In this document: piece by piece, positions 54,366 to 63,004 of the stretch
Position numbering within the stretch: the first letter of the stretch is position 1
How the letters are laid out: every line of letters starts with the position of its first letter
NCBI RefSeq assembly: GCF_019431355.1
Contig: NZ_CP080269.1
Span: 1,860,001-1,924,000 of the forward strand
Source of the DNA: Paenibacillus sp. R14(2021)
GTDB taxonomy: Bacteria > Bacillota > Bacilli > Paenibacillales > Paenibacillaceae
Reading direction: 5' to 3'
Length of the DNA: 64,000 bases
Position numbers and translations under genes: made by a program
Notes under the pieces: model-generated
Seen by the model: the letters and a program-made list of their open reading frames with translations, nothing else
Told to the model about the DNA's origin: nothing
Databases searched by the model: none

Positions 54366-54752
54366 GTGGGTCAGCTTGTTTGTCAAGGCGCCATGCTGCA
54401 ATGTTCGTTCGGCATGGCACCCAGTGCGCTCAATGTACTGCCGGCCAACCGGGTCATGACCATGACGCCGATCGCCAACATTATGGACAACAAGCCGATG
54501 GTCAACGTTATGCCTTTCGGCATGTGCAGCTCCATGGCTAATCCCCAGGTTGCCGCCGCGACGGCTGCTGCGCTCGGTGTATTAACACCCATGCCTTGCA
54601 TCCCGGTTACGGCTGCACCATGGGTTCCAGGCTCACCGACGGTTCTCGTCGGCAATATGCCCGCATTAAACAATTCCTCGAAATGCATGTGCAACTGGGG
54701 CGGCGTTATTCAAATCTCGGTCGCCGGCCAGTTCACGATACAGGTGCCCTAA
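54366..54752 (+). CDS. PAAR-like spike-tip protein (DUF4280)
   Basis: 128 residues from GTG at 54366, eight bases after AAGGAG. DUF4280 pattern: GQLVCQGAMLQCSFGMAPS, Cys and Gly-Pro turns, MPFGMCSSMANP, CIPVTAAPWVPGSPTVLVG and KCMCNWGGVIQI. These small beta-rich proteins cap the spike of contractile injection systems and carry conserved cysteines and histidines that may hold a metal. Its stop overlaps the ATG of the next gene (TAATG). Its placement with Baseplate_J and tail genes on the right supports this role. Confidence 0.88.
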   Translation: MGQLVCQGAMLQCSFGMAPSALNVLPANRVMTMTPIANIMDNKPMVNVMPFGMCSSMANPQVAAATAAALGVLTPMPCIPVTAAPWVPGSPTVLVGNMPALNNSSKCMCNWGGVIQISVAGQFTIQVP

Positions 54753-56731
54753 TGAAAATACTCGAGCAGTTCCTCAAACCTTTTATAAAACCGTTCAAAA
54801 AGCTCGTCATGCTCCCGCTTCGGTACGCCAAGCAGCTGCCTAAGCTTGTTCTCATCTTCTTGGGCAAATGGGTTAAAACCGTTCTTAATCCCGCGGAGCA
54901 ATCCGTCAAAAACTATATTCCGTTCGGCCGCTTCTACATCGCGAAGAAGCTTGTCGTAATCATCGTGCTGATCGGCCTTGTCGTGTTTTATTTCGGTTTC
55001 ATCAAACCGCCCAAGCTATTGAATAAACTGCTCGCTCGGACACCGAAGATTGAAGCGGTTGCCGGAAATGCGGCTAACTTCACGGGATCGGCGAAAGTAG
55101 TCGACGAGGCAGGCAATCTCATCTACGAAGGCGGTTTAGTCGACGGTCTGTACGACGGCACCGGCAAGCTGTATGGCAAGAACGGCAAGCTGCTCTATCA
55201 AGGTGACTTTGCCAAAGGGCTTAAGAACGGCATGGGCGAGCTCTTCGATGGGGACGGCAAACTGCTATACCAAGGAACGTTTGCCTTGGATCAATACGGC
55301 GGCGGTCCGGGAACGCTCTTCTTCGCAAGCGGCGGCAAGCACTATGAGGGCGATTTTGCCGGGGGGAAATACGAAGGAAACGGCACCTTGTACAATGAGC
55401 TTGGCAGCGTCCTCTATACCGGTGCTTTCTTGCAGGGTGCTTACGGCGGCGCCGGTAAGTCATATGATGAGCAAGGCGCTGTCGTTTATGAAGGCAACTG
55501 GGCGAACAGCGTCTACGAAGGCGCAGGCAAGCTGATGCGGCCCGACGGCTCCGTGCAGTTCGAAGGCGAGTTTAAGAGCGGCGCGCTCTCAGGCGAAGGC
55601 ACGGAATACAACCCTGACGGTTCGGTGAAATACAAAGGCGCATTCCAGCTTGGACTATACAGCGGAGCCGGATCGTTATTCGGCAGCAAAGGCACGCCCG
55701 TGTACACGGGACAATTCAGCAGCGGCGTAAAAAATGGCGACGGCCAGTCCTTCGATCCGCTGACCGGCGTCGTGCACTATGCCGGCAAATATAAGAACGG
55801 GCAATACGACGGCGTTGGCGCCCTAAACGATGCGGATGGCAATACGGTCTATAAAGGCTATTTTCAGAAGGGCAAAATTAACTTGGCAGGCTTCATCAGC
55901 TTGACGCGCAAGAAGCTGATGGACGTGCTGGGCGAAGCCGATGCGCCGCCGGAAGAAGCCGCTGCCGACGGCAGTGCAGCAGATCCGGCTGACGGCGGTG
56001 ACAGCAGTACAACGACAGGCGATGATGCTGCGGAGACTACGCCGCCTGCCGATCAAGGGACGGCAGCCGCTGAAGGAAACGGTGGAGCTGCGGATACGGG
56101 CAATAGCACGACAACCGACACAGGCGATACCAAGGCTGCCGGAGGCACTTCGACCGGTACCGTTAGCGAGAACAGCCAAGGCACGAGCAGCGGCGACGCC
56201 AAGGAAACGGGCACGAACGGAACTGCCGCCGATCCTGCAGCGACAGACAACGGCGCTGCCTCAGGCAGCCCATCCGATACCAAGAAGGACAGCAGCAAGT
56301 CGGTCAAGACAGCTTCCGCAGTCCCAGCTGATACGGCAGGAACGACTGTCACCGACCCAAGCGCAAGCGATGCGAGTGATCCTGTCGGCACTTCTGCGGA
56401 AGACGTGGTATCCGACGGCGTTCCTGTCGAGCAGACCGGCCCTGTTCTCATGACCTACGCCGCTTTCCAGCTCTCCTTCCAGCTTGAGCCGGACGAGGCG
56501 AACCCGGAGGAAGCCTACGTAGCCGAAGTGAACCTGTGGAACAAGACTATTATTGCGGATCTACTAAGCCAAGTGAACGCGCTCAAGCTTAAAGGCGTCA
56601 AAGAACAAATCAATGCCGAAAAGAGCATTGTCGTCTATACGTACGGCGACTACTTCCTTTCCTTCACCTACTTCAAGCAGCAGAAGGATCCGGTTCGCTT
56701 GCAAGTAACCAAGTCCTTATTAAGCTCATAA
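54752..56731 (+). CDS. Membrane-anchored MORN-repeat protein
   Basis: 659 residues from ATG at 54752, overlapping the PAAR-like stop by one base. A basic amphipathic N-terminus and one membrane helix (66-84, KLVVIIVLIGLVVFYFGFI) are followed by about 11 MORN-type units of 22-24 residues (pattern YEGxFxxGxYxGxGxLY) from about 125 to 385. Then comes an Ala/Asp/Gly/Ser/Thr-rich linker of roughly 180 residues and a compact C-terminal domain of about 90 residues (QLSFQLEPDEANPEEAYVAE). MORN repeats often act as scaffolds at membranes. Coupling to the spike gene suggests a tether or loading scaffold for the injection machine. I do not recognise the C-terminal domain. Confidence 0.85.
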   Translation: MKILEQFLKPFIKPFKKLVMLPLRYAKQLPKLVLIFLGKWVKTVLNPAEQSVKNYIPFGRFYIAKKLVVIIVLIGLVVFYFGFIKPPKLLNKLLARTPKIEAVAGNAANFTGSAKVVDEAGNLIYEGGLVDGLYDGTGKLYGKNGKLLYQGDFAKGLKNGMGELFDGDGKLLYQGTFALDQYGGGPGTLFFASGGKHYEGDFAGGKYEGNGTLYNELGSVLYTGAFLQGAYGGAGKSYDEQGAVVYEGNWANSVYEGAGKLMRPDGSVQFEGEFKSGALSGEGTEYNPDGSVKYKGAFQLGLYSGAGSLFGSKGTPVYTGQFSSGVKNGDGQSFDPLTGVVHYAGKYKNGQYDGVGALNDADGNTVYKGYFQKGKINLAGFISLTRKKLMDVLGEADAPPEEAAADGSAADPADGGDSSTTTGDDAAETTPPADQGTAAAEGNGGAADTGNSTTTDTGDTKAAGGTSTGTVSENSQGTSSGDAKETGTNGTAADPAATDNGAASGSPSDTKKDSSKSVKTASAVPADTAGTTVTDPSASDASDPVGTSAEDVVSDGVPVEQTGPVLMTYAAFQLSFQLEPDEANPEEAYVAEVNLWNKTIIADLLSQVNALKLKGVKEQINAEKSIVVYTYGDYFLSFTYFKQQKDPVRLQVTKSLLSS

Positions 56732-56737
56732 CGATAT

Positions 56738-56773
56738 AAAAGGGGGAAGCGCATAACTGCGCTTCCCCCTTTT
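56738..56773. terminator. Bidirectional terminator
   Basis: Perfect 16-base arms AAAAGGGGGAAGCGCA and TGCGCTTCCCCCTTTT with loop TAAC. Ends both the MORN gene and the convergent baseplate operon. Confidence 0.9.
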
Positions 56774-56783
56774 AAACTAGGAC

Positions 56784-58469
56784 TTATGACTTCTCCTTGC
56801 CGGCGGCTGCTTCGCGCATGGCTGCAATGCTCCCGGCGGCTGCTGCCGCCGATTCCACGAGGACTGCCGAATCGGCGCCAGGCAGCTTCTTGAAGGCCCA
56901 CCAGCGCAGCTTGATCGCCGATGTCTCTGTCGCTTGGCTCAGCTTCATGCCAATGCGGAATGATCCTTTGGCCGGATAAACGATCGTGCCGAAGGTCACG
57001 CTCGGCAGCTGGGACTCAAACTCGCTGCCTTTAAACACGTCCGATGCCCCGTAATACACCTGATCGCTCGCTTGCAGCAGATCGGAGGTCACGTTAATGT
57101 CCTTGTCTTCCAGTCCGACCATAACGTAGAGCTGTCCTTCCCCCAAGCCGCTTTCAATTTCTCCGGTGACATAATTCTTCTGGCCGCGGGAGAAGAAGTA
57201 CAAGCCGCTCTTGCTGCTTGGCTCCATCTCCACGGTTACGGTGCCTGTCGCCATCTCATCCTGCATATGCTGCGGCTGAGGCACGCCGAGCTTGAAGGCA
57301 AACTCGCTGCGCTCTGGGTTGTAGCTCACATCCAGCTCAGGCGCCTTGCCGTACGGAAGCTGGAATGCTTCCGACGACGTGAAGAACTTCGCGTTGTTCT
57401 CTCTTCCGCCCGAACCGCCTACGCGCTGAAGGTGGGAAGGATTGTACACGTACTCGCCGAACGGCACACGGTCCACGCTCTCGATCATGTAAGTCGGCCC
57501 CATTTGAAGAAGGCTGATCTTCGCCAGGCACACGCTTTGCTCCGACACGCCGTCGATGGATTGATCCAGTGTTCGGTTGTAATAATCGCGCATGATGCGA
57601 TCCGCCGCGGCGGCTTTAATCACTTCGACTTCATGGCTCGGGCTGCTGTCCAGCGGAATGCGCGAATCGCCGATCGTGAGCAAGGCATTCGAGGCTAGGA
57701 GCGACAGTGAAGCTTTGCGTCCTTCCGCCCAATTTGCCGCTTTCACCGAATAGGTATACGTATATTCAGTCTCTTGTCCATCGCCAGGCTCCGTAAATTG
57801 AATGCTAGTTTTGTCCGTACCAACAGGCGTGAAGCCTTCGCAGGCATAGTCAAAGGCGAATGAGATCTTCGGCGTCTGCAGCGTCTTCTCGACGACAAGC
57901 GTTACATCCACGATGCTTTCCGGGTTCACGTATTTGGGCATTCGCTGGTAGATGCGGACTTGACCGTCCTGATAGATGGGCGCTATGCTCTCCGTCAATT
58001 GCACATGCTCGAAGGAAGCCGGATCCGGCGCCTCCTCCTTGATGAACAGCCGGTAGCTTTCCAATACGCGGTTGTATTCGCTGACATCCTCGGAACGAAC
58101 CGCGGAGTTCGCAATCGCATGAACAGGCTCCTTGCCCTTCTCGTCATAGGCGACGTAGAGGTAGACGTTCTTCTTGTACTCATTGTTCGTGAAGCCATCG
58201 ATCATGGACAGCTTCAGCGTCGTCGGTGAAGGAATGACGATTTCGCGGCCGGCGTAATCGAGTGCCACGCCCATTTCCACGGTAATGGATTTATCGTCCA
58301 CCGCAACCACATGCATGCCGGACACGACGCCGCTGCCGACGAGCAGACGGTTCATCAGACGGCGCTTGTCGCCGAGATACTTTTGCTCGGACTCGAAATC
58401 GCGGACCGTCAGCAATTTTCCATAGAAATACCGATTCCGCTCAAAAGGGTAATACCTGCTCTTCTTCAC
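56784..58469 (-). CDS. Conserved tail/baseplate-associated protein of contractile systems
   Basis: 561 residues from GTG at 58469, eight bases after AGGAG. The start FERNRYFYGKLLTVRDFESE and the following DKRRLMNRLLVGSGVVSG form a block I have seen in proteins beside baseplate genes of eCIS-like loci, where they are usually unnamed. The rest is beta-rich with no membrane segment. Last gene of the operon that enters from the right edge; 33 bases after the tail-protein gene. It may be a baseplate accessory or fibre-like part; no firm function. Confidence 0.75.
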   Translation of the reverse strand: MKKSRYYPFERNRYFYGKLLTVRDFESEQKYLGDKRRLMNRLLVGSGVVSGMHVVAVDDKSITVEMGVALDYAGREIVIPSPTTLKLSMIDGFTNNEYKKNVYLYVAYDEKGKEPVHAIANSAVRSEDVSEYNRVLESYRLFIKEEAPDPASFEHVQLTESIAPIYQDGQVRIYQRMPKYVNPESIVDVTLVVEKTLQTPKISFAFDYACEGFTPVGTDKTSIQFTEPGDGQETEYTYTYSVKAANWAEGRKASLSLLASNALLTIGDSRIPLDSSPSHEVEVIKAAAADRIMRDYYNRTLDQSIDGVSEQSVCLAKISLLQMGPTYMIESVDRVPFGEYVYNPSHLQRVGGSGGRENNAKFFTSSEAFQLPYGKAPELDVSYNPERSEFAFKLGVPQPQHMQDEMATGTVTVEMEPSSKSGLYFFSRGQKNYVTGEIESGLGEGQLYVMVGLEDKDINVTSDLLQASDQVYYGASDVFKGSEFESQLPSVTFGTIVYPAKGSFRIGMKLSQATETSAIKLRWWAFKKLPGADSAVLVESAAAAAGSIAAMREAAAGKEKS

Positions 58470-58502
58470 ACGATCAACTCCTAAAAATGGATTGAACTTG
58501 TA

Positions 58503-60629
58503 CTACTCGATTTCCGAATCCAGGCCAAGCCTTGTATGTAAATCCAGCCGCCGGTCGCGGTCCACATCAACGATAATCGTGTCGCTCGGCATCGAGCGGC
58601 TTGGATCGATGCGCAGAAGGGACGGCTCCGACAAGAGCGTATTGACTTCCAAATACGTGTGCATATCCAAGTACATCCACGGCTGAAGGACGATGAGCCG
58701 CGCTTCCGTGAAGGCGGGCTTCTGCTCATCCAGCATGCGCTGAAGCATATGACGATGCTTCTCCGTCGGCGCCTGCTCCGTCGTGACAAGCACAGAGAAG
58801 CTGCAAGCGTGCATGCCGTAAAGCATATCCGTCAATTGACGCAGCTCGGCGGATTCCCGCATCATTTTGTACTCGAAGTATTCGACGATGTGCGGCTTGC
58901 TGCCGGTATAAATCTCGACCATCTTCTCGATCCCCCGGCGCGTCCCACGGTATCGGTACAGCTGAGGGGCTTCGCGAATGAAGCGCCGGATCTGATCGTC
59001 GTTCCAATGCTCATCGACTTCGATGCCGAGCCAGCTCCCCAGCCATTTGAGGTACGGCCCCTCCGCAAGCTCGCTGTCGAGGTGCCTCGGCAGCTCGTCC
59101 GCCTGCGCCTCCACGCTGTCGAACATCGTGCCGAACAACGCCAGGAACCGTTCCATGAAGCCGCTCGGATCCTCCTGATAAATCGCAGGCAAATGAGACA
59201 AGTAGGTGTTTCTTGGAAAAACAATGCGCAGCTTCGACAAGCAGGGCGTTTTGCGCTCGCTTCCGATCCATTCGATCTTCAGCCACATGTAGCGACCCTT
59301 GGCATTGAAGAACAGCGCATCTCCTGGATTCGTTACGGGCGGCGACCAGAAGGGCGCCAAGGTTCTGATTTTCTCCGGCATGTCACGTCTTGGGTCGCAA
59401 ATGAAATCGTCCATAAGCAGCATGCGCCCGTCAATAATTTGGTAGAGAGAATCCGAACAGAAGTACGAAATGCGCACCTGTGTCTCATCCGGAAAATCGC
59501 CTTCCAGCACCATTTTGTGCCAGACCGTCTCTGCTTCCGTGCTGTCGAGCGCCGTCGTAAGACAGACGCCTTCCAGTCGGCCGGTATCTTCGCTTTCCAG
59601 CGTCCTCGGCTGGAGCTCCAGCACCGTTACCGTTCCTTCTTCGGCGTTCAGAATGTACATCCGGTCCCGGGCGTCGAACATCAGCTTGTCCGCTTTACCG
59701 CGGAAGCCGGGTACCTTGTTGATCATCTCGCCCGTCTCGCCCAAATTCAGCACGAACCGGTCGTCTTCACCCTCGTCGGCGATGTACCGGGAATCCCCGA
59801 TGTACAGCTGATTCTGCGAATCGACAGCGAGTCCCGCGAACCGCAGCGACGGCAGGTAAATGCGGGAAATCAGCTCCCCGCTTTTTGCGAATCCGTGCAG
59901 AATATGCGCCTCGCTGTCAAAGACATATACGCCGCGCTCCGGTGTTACGGCCGCATAGAAGCGCTTGTACAGGAAGCGAAGCTTCACGGCTGATTTCAGC
60001 AGCCATTTCTCATCCGTGCAGATGCCGACGAACTGTCCGCTGCGGTCGATTTGGACGACGGCAAGTCCCGTTCCCGCAGGCACGACGGCCTCGCCGTCCT
60101 CATGCTGCTCCACCTTCAGCGGCGTGACGATGTAGAAGCAATGCTCGTCGGATGCCGCTGCTAGCGGGTGCAGCTCGATGTCCTTGCAATGCGTTAAGCT
60201 CCAATAGGTTTGCGCATTCCCAATTGCGTAGGCTGCGCAGCGCTGCTGCTCGGGATCCGCGACAAGCAGCGTCTCACCGATGACGGCCAGCATGGATCGA
60301 ACGCCGAATAATCCATGACCGCTTGGAAACAGCTTCTCGTGATGATGGCTCTCGGCATCGTACATCCACACATCGCTGGCCTGATCCAGTACGTACAAAC
60401 GGCCGTAAGGGCCGATGACGAACTCGTGGGCTTCATGCATGCCGTCCAAATCCTGCAGGCGAAGCGTGTTCCGAATGCCGTATTTTTGCGTTTGCGCGAT
60501 CTGCAGTCCCTTCGGCGTCCATTCCAAATTCGATTTACTGCTGCCCGCCCAATCGCTTTCCTTGTTGAGCGAGAAAAACAGCGTGTCCTGCTCCAGTTCG
60601 TCCACCTCCTCACGGCCTGCGGCATTCAA
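58503..60629 (-). CDS. P2 gpI-like tail protein with N-terminal beta-propeller
   Basis: 708 residues if the TTG at 60629 is used. A CTG at 60596 has the much better ribosome site (GAGGAGG, eight bases), so the start is uncertain. Residues to about 480 contain propeller-type repeats (GRLYVLDQASDVWMYDAES, NQLYIGDSRYIADEGED, DRMYILNAEEGTVTVLEL). The C-terminal part is the phage tail protein I pattern: NTYLSHLPAIYQEDP, LARHLD-like DELPRHLDSELAE, YLKWLGSWLGIEV and YRYRGTRRGIEKMVEIYTG. In contractile machines this protein joins the baseplate wedge to receptor-binding parts. It follows the Baseplate_J gene by 17 bases. Confidence 0.85.
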   Translation of the reverse strand: MNAAGREEVDELEQDTLFFSLNKESDWAGSSKSNLEWTPKGLQIAQTQKYGIRNTLRLQDLDGMHEAHEFVIGPYGRLYVLDQASDVWMYDAESHHHEKLFPSGHGLFGVRSMLAVIGETLLVADPEQQRCAAYAIGNAQTYWSLTHCKDIELHPLAAASDEHCFYIVTPLKVEQHEDGEAVVPAGTGLAVVQIDRSGQFVGICTDEKWLLKSAVKLRFLYKRFYAAVTPERGVYVFDSEAHILHGFAKSGELISRIYLPSLRFAGLAVDSQNQLYIGDSRYIADEGEDDRFVLNLGETGEMINKVPGFRGKADKLMFDARDRMYILNAEEGTVTVLELQPRTLESEDTGRLEGVCLTTALDSTEAETVWHKMVLEGDFPDETQVRISYFCSDSLYQIIDGRMLLMDDFICDPRRDMPEKIRTLAPFWSPPVTNPGDALFFNAKGRYMWLKIEWIGSERKTPCLSKLRIVFPRNTYLSHLPAIYQEDPSGFMERFLALFGTMFDSVEAQADELPRHLDSELAEGPYLKWLGSWLGIEVDEHWNDDQIRRFIREAPQLYRYRGTRRGIEKMVEIYTGSKPHIVEYFEYKMMRESAELRQLTDMLYGMHACSFSVLVTTEQAPTEKHRHMLQRMLDEQKPAFTEARLIVLQPWMYLDMHTYLEVNTLLSEPSLLRIDPSRSMPSDTIIVDVDRDRRLDLHTRLGLDSEIE

Positions 60630-60646
60630 ATGCGGCCCTTGTACGT

Positions 60647-62983
60647 CTATACGCTATTTCGGCTGATTAACTCGATTTCGTGCTCGCCGGAGTAGACCAA
60701 GCCGTACGGTGGAAGCTCGATATCCCCGCCTGATGACTTCGCCCAACCTGCACCCTGAGCGTCTAGCCAGAGCTCCTGAATATAAGCGACGCCTTTCATC
60801 TCGTTCATGACGCCGAACAAATCGCCTTTATACACCGTTCGCCCGAACGTCCAGCCTTTAGAGCCGTCGCGTCCATCAAGCGGCTTCAGCAGCTTGTTCA
60901 GCGCGGACACGATCTGCCTGCCCTCGTCAACGAAATGCGGCTCGACCACGATAACGGCATGCACGGTAATTCCGATATACGCCGGCGCAATGACATGAAC
61001 CTCCGTCGTAATCAGCCTTCGCTCGTCCAAATGGCGCTTGACCGACTGCAGGAAGCCCGGACTCGGCGTCGGCGTCTTGGACGGGCTGTACGGCACGACA
61101 GCAACGGTCAACTGCCCGGGCGCTTGGCTGCGCGGGTAATCCTTCAGCCCTTTCATGTAGAGCGGCAGCGCTTTGACCCTTGCGACTCGCAGTCCGGGGG
61201 TCCGGGCAACAATCGACTCCACATCCTCAGCCGTTACGGCGCGGAAAGGCTGCTGCAGCTCATGGCGAACCCGCTCGATGCACGCTTCCAGCGTTTCCTT
61301 CTCCGTTCCTCCGGAAGCAAACTGATGGTTCGTTACGCTTAAGCTTGCCGCGGCGTAATCCAGCTCCGGCTGAATCGAAACGATCTCGTTAATCAGATGC
61401 GGCTTGACATTCCCTCTTGTTCCTCCGCCGACTTCGCATGCGATCACACAAATATTCGGCTCTTCGCAGGCAGCCGGAACACGTCCGCGTTCATTATCCC
61501 CAAACCGCAGCTCTCGTTCCTCTGCATGAAATACGAAATGGCGGTCTTCCGGACCCGAGTTATCAAAATGTTCAACCTCCAGCCAATCCTCCCACAGCCA
61601 TTCGGCATCCGACTGTTTACGGCCGATTTGAAGAGTGAACCTTCCGTTCTGCAGCGGATCATCGTAAACGGGCAGCTTCTGGCGGGGCAGTCCGTTCGTG
61701 CGCCCGATAAACGCCTGATTCTCGAACGCTTCCGTATAGGCAATTATGCGCATTGTATTTCTTCCGAGTACGGGAATTGTCTCCGTCTCGCTGCCTGCGA
61801 ATGTAATCTGCGCTTCGCCGAGTTCCGTCAGCTGCTGCAGACGGAACGTCCGCTTCACCTGCGCGACAGCTGAATGAATGTCGGCCTTGGCGGTCTCATG
61901 CCAGTCCACCCAGCTGCCGTCTTCCGTACGAGATTGCACGCGAATGCGGCCAAAGGCTGCCAAATACGATGATACGCGCACCTGTTGAACCTCTTCGCCG
62001 TTGCCGTCCGCATAGAACAGCTCACTGAACGTTTCTTGCTGCACGGCCTGCACTGTGTTAAGCGCAATATGTTCGATGCGCGGAGGATTCTCGTAGCCTG
62101 CCTGCTCCACCGTACAGCAAAACCAATAGCGGCCGCGATCGTTGGCTGGATGCACCATAACCGGCAGCATGCCATGCGGTACCTTGAACGTCATTTTGCC
62201 GCTGTACATAAGGTGAACCGTCTCGTCCTGTTCGACTTGCAGCGGCATCCATGCCGACTGGCCGCCTGCCCGTGCAGTGATATCCGCCATTTCGAGCTCG
62301 TTCGAATCTGCGGCCTGTACCGCGTTCGCGCCTGAATCGTCAACGCTGCTTCCGTAGAACTTCCAAGAAACCTTGGCCGACGGCACGATTGTCTTGTATG
62401 CGTCTTTAATTGGCGTGAGCGGAACGATGCCGTCGTCATAAAGGGTGAACGCCATTGTGATCGTATCACCCGGCAACAGCTCGCGGTCAAATGCGACATA
62501 AAGTCGGTTGCCCTTGTGGGCCTCAGGTCCAAACGCAAAGAAAGAGACGCCGACATGATCGTTCGTCGACGTATAATCGTTCGCTTCTTTCTCGGTTCGG
62601 ACGAGTATCCGCTCGATACTGGCCGGATGCAGCGTGAGCGGAACGACCGTCTCAAACGGTTGATCCTGCGCAAGCAGCTTCGTTCCCTTCGGCAGCACGC
62701 GGCTGCGATCGGCGCCTGTGAAGCTCACTTCGGTATGCGCGCTGTGCGCCAGCTGCGGCTTTGCCCCAAGCAGCTTCAAAAATTTCAGCTGGTTCCGTTC
62801 CGGAACGCGGTTGATGTAGAACTGCTGCATTTCACTCAGCCAAGCGAACAGCTCGATCATCGTGATGCCGGGATCATGTGCGTTCTCATCCGTCCACTCC
62901 GGCAAAAATTTTGGAATCGCCTTGCGCGCTTCCTCCACGATTTGCTGAAAGCGGCGGTCATCCAAATTAGGCGTCGGCAGCAT
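60647..62983 (-). CDS. Putative baseplate assembly protein (Baseplate_J-like)
   Basis: 778 residues, ATG with GGAGGTG upstream. N-terminal block FLPEWTDENAHDPGITMIEL and FAWLSEMQQFYINRVPERN is typical of the large eCIS/phage baseplate assembly protein. The central Baseplate_J core has RFGDNERGRVP, VGGGTRGNV, ASGGTEKETLEACIERV and FRAVTAEDVESIV. It forms part of the wedge ring around the spike. Tandem with a second protein of the same fold to its right, as in Afp11/Afp12-like pairs. Confidence 0.9.
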   Translation of the reverse strand: MLPTPNLDDRRFQQIVEEARKAIPKFLPEWTDENAHDPGITMIELFAWLSEMQQFYINRVPERNQLKFLKLLGAKPQLAHSAHTEVSFTGADRSRVLPKGTKLLAQDQPFETVVPLTLHPASIERILVRTEKEANDYTSTNDHVGVSFFAFGPEAHKGNRLYVAFDRELLPGDTITMAFTLYDDGIVPLTPIKDAYKTIVPSAKVSWKFYGSSVDDSGANAVQAADSNELEMADITARAGGQSAWMPLQVEQDETVHLMYSGKMTFKVPHGMLPVMVHPANDRGRYWFCCTVEQAGYENPPRIEHIALNTVQAVQQETFSELFYADGNGEEVQQVRVSSYLAAFGRIRVQSRTEDGSWVDWHETAKADIHSAVAQVKRTFRLQQLTELGEAQITFAGSETETIPVLGRNTMRIIAYTEAFENQAFIGRTNGLPRQKLPVYDDPLQNGRFTLQIGRKQSDAEWLWEDWLEVEHFDNSGPEDRHFVFHAEERELRFGDNERGRVPAACEEPNICVIACEVGGGTRGNVKPHLINEIVSIQPELDYAAASLSVTNHQFASGGTEKETLEACIERVRHELQQPFRAVTAEDVESIVARTPGLRVARVKALPLYMKGLKDYPRSQAPGQLTVAVVPYSPSKTPTPSPGFLQSVKRHLDERRLITTEVHVIAPAYIGITVHAVIVVEPHFVDEGRQIVSALNKLLKPLDGRDGSKGWTFGRTVYKGDLFGVMNEMKGVAYIQELWLDAQGAGWAKSSGGDIELPPYGLVYSGEHEIELISRNSV

Positions 62984-63004
62984 AGACGTTCACCTCCTTC
63001 CTGG

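Noticed and set aside
58659-59993. 444-codon plus-strand frame
   Set aside because: Antisense to the gpI-like tail protein; no ribosome site or domain.
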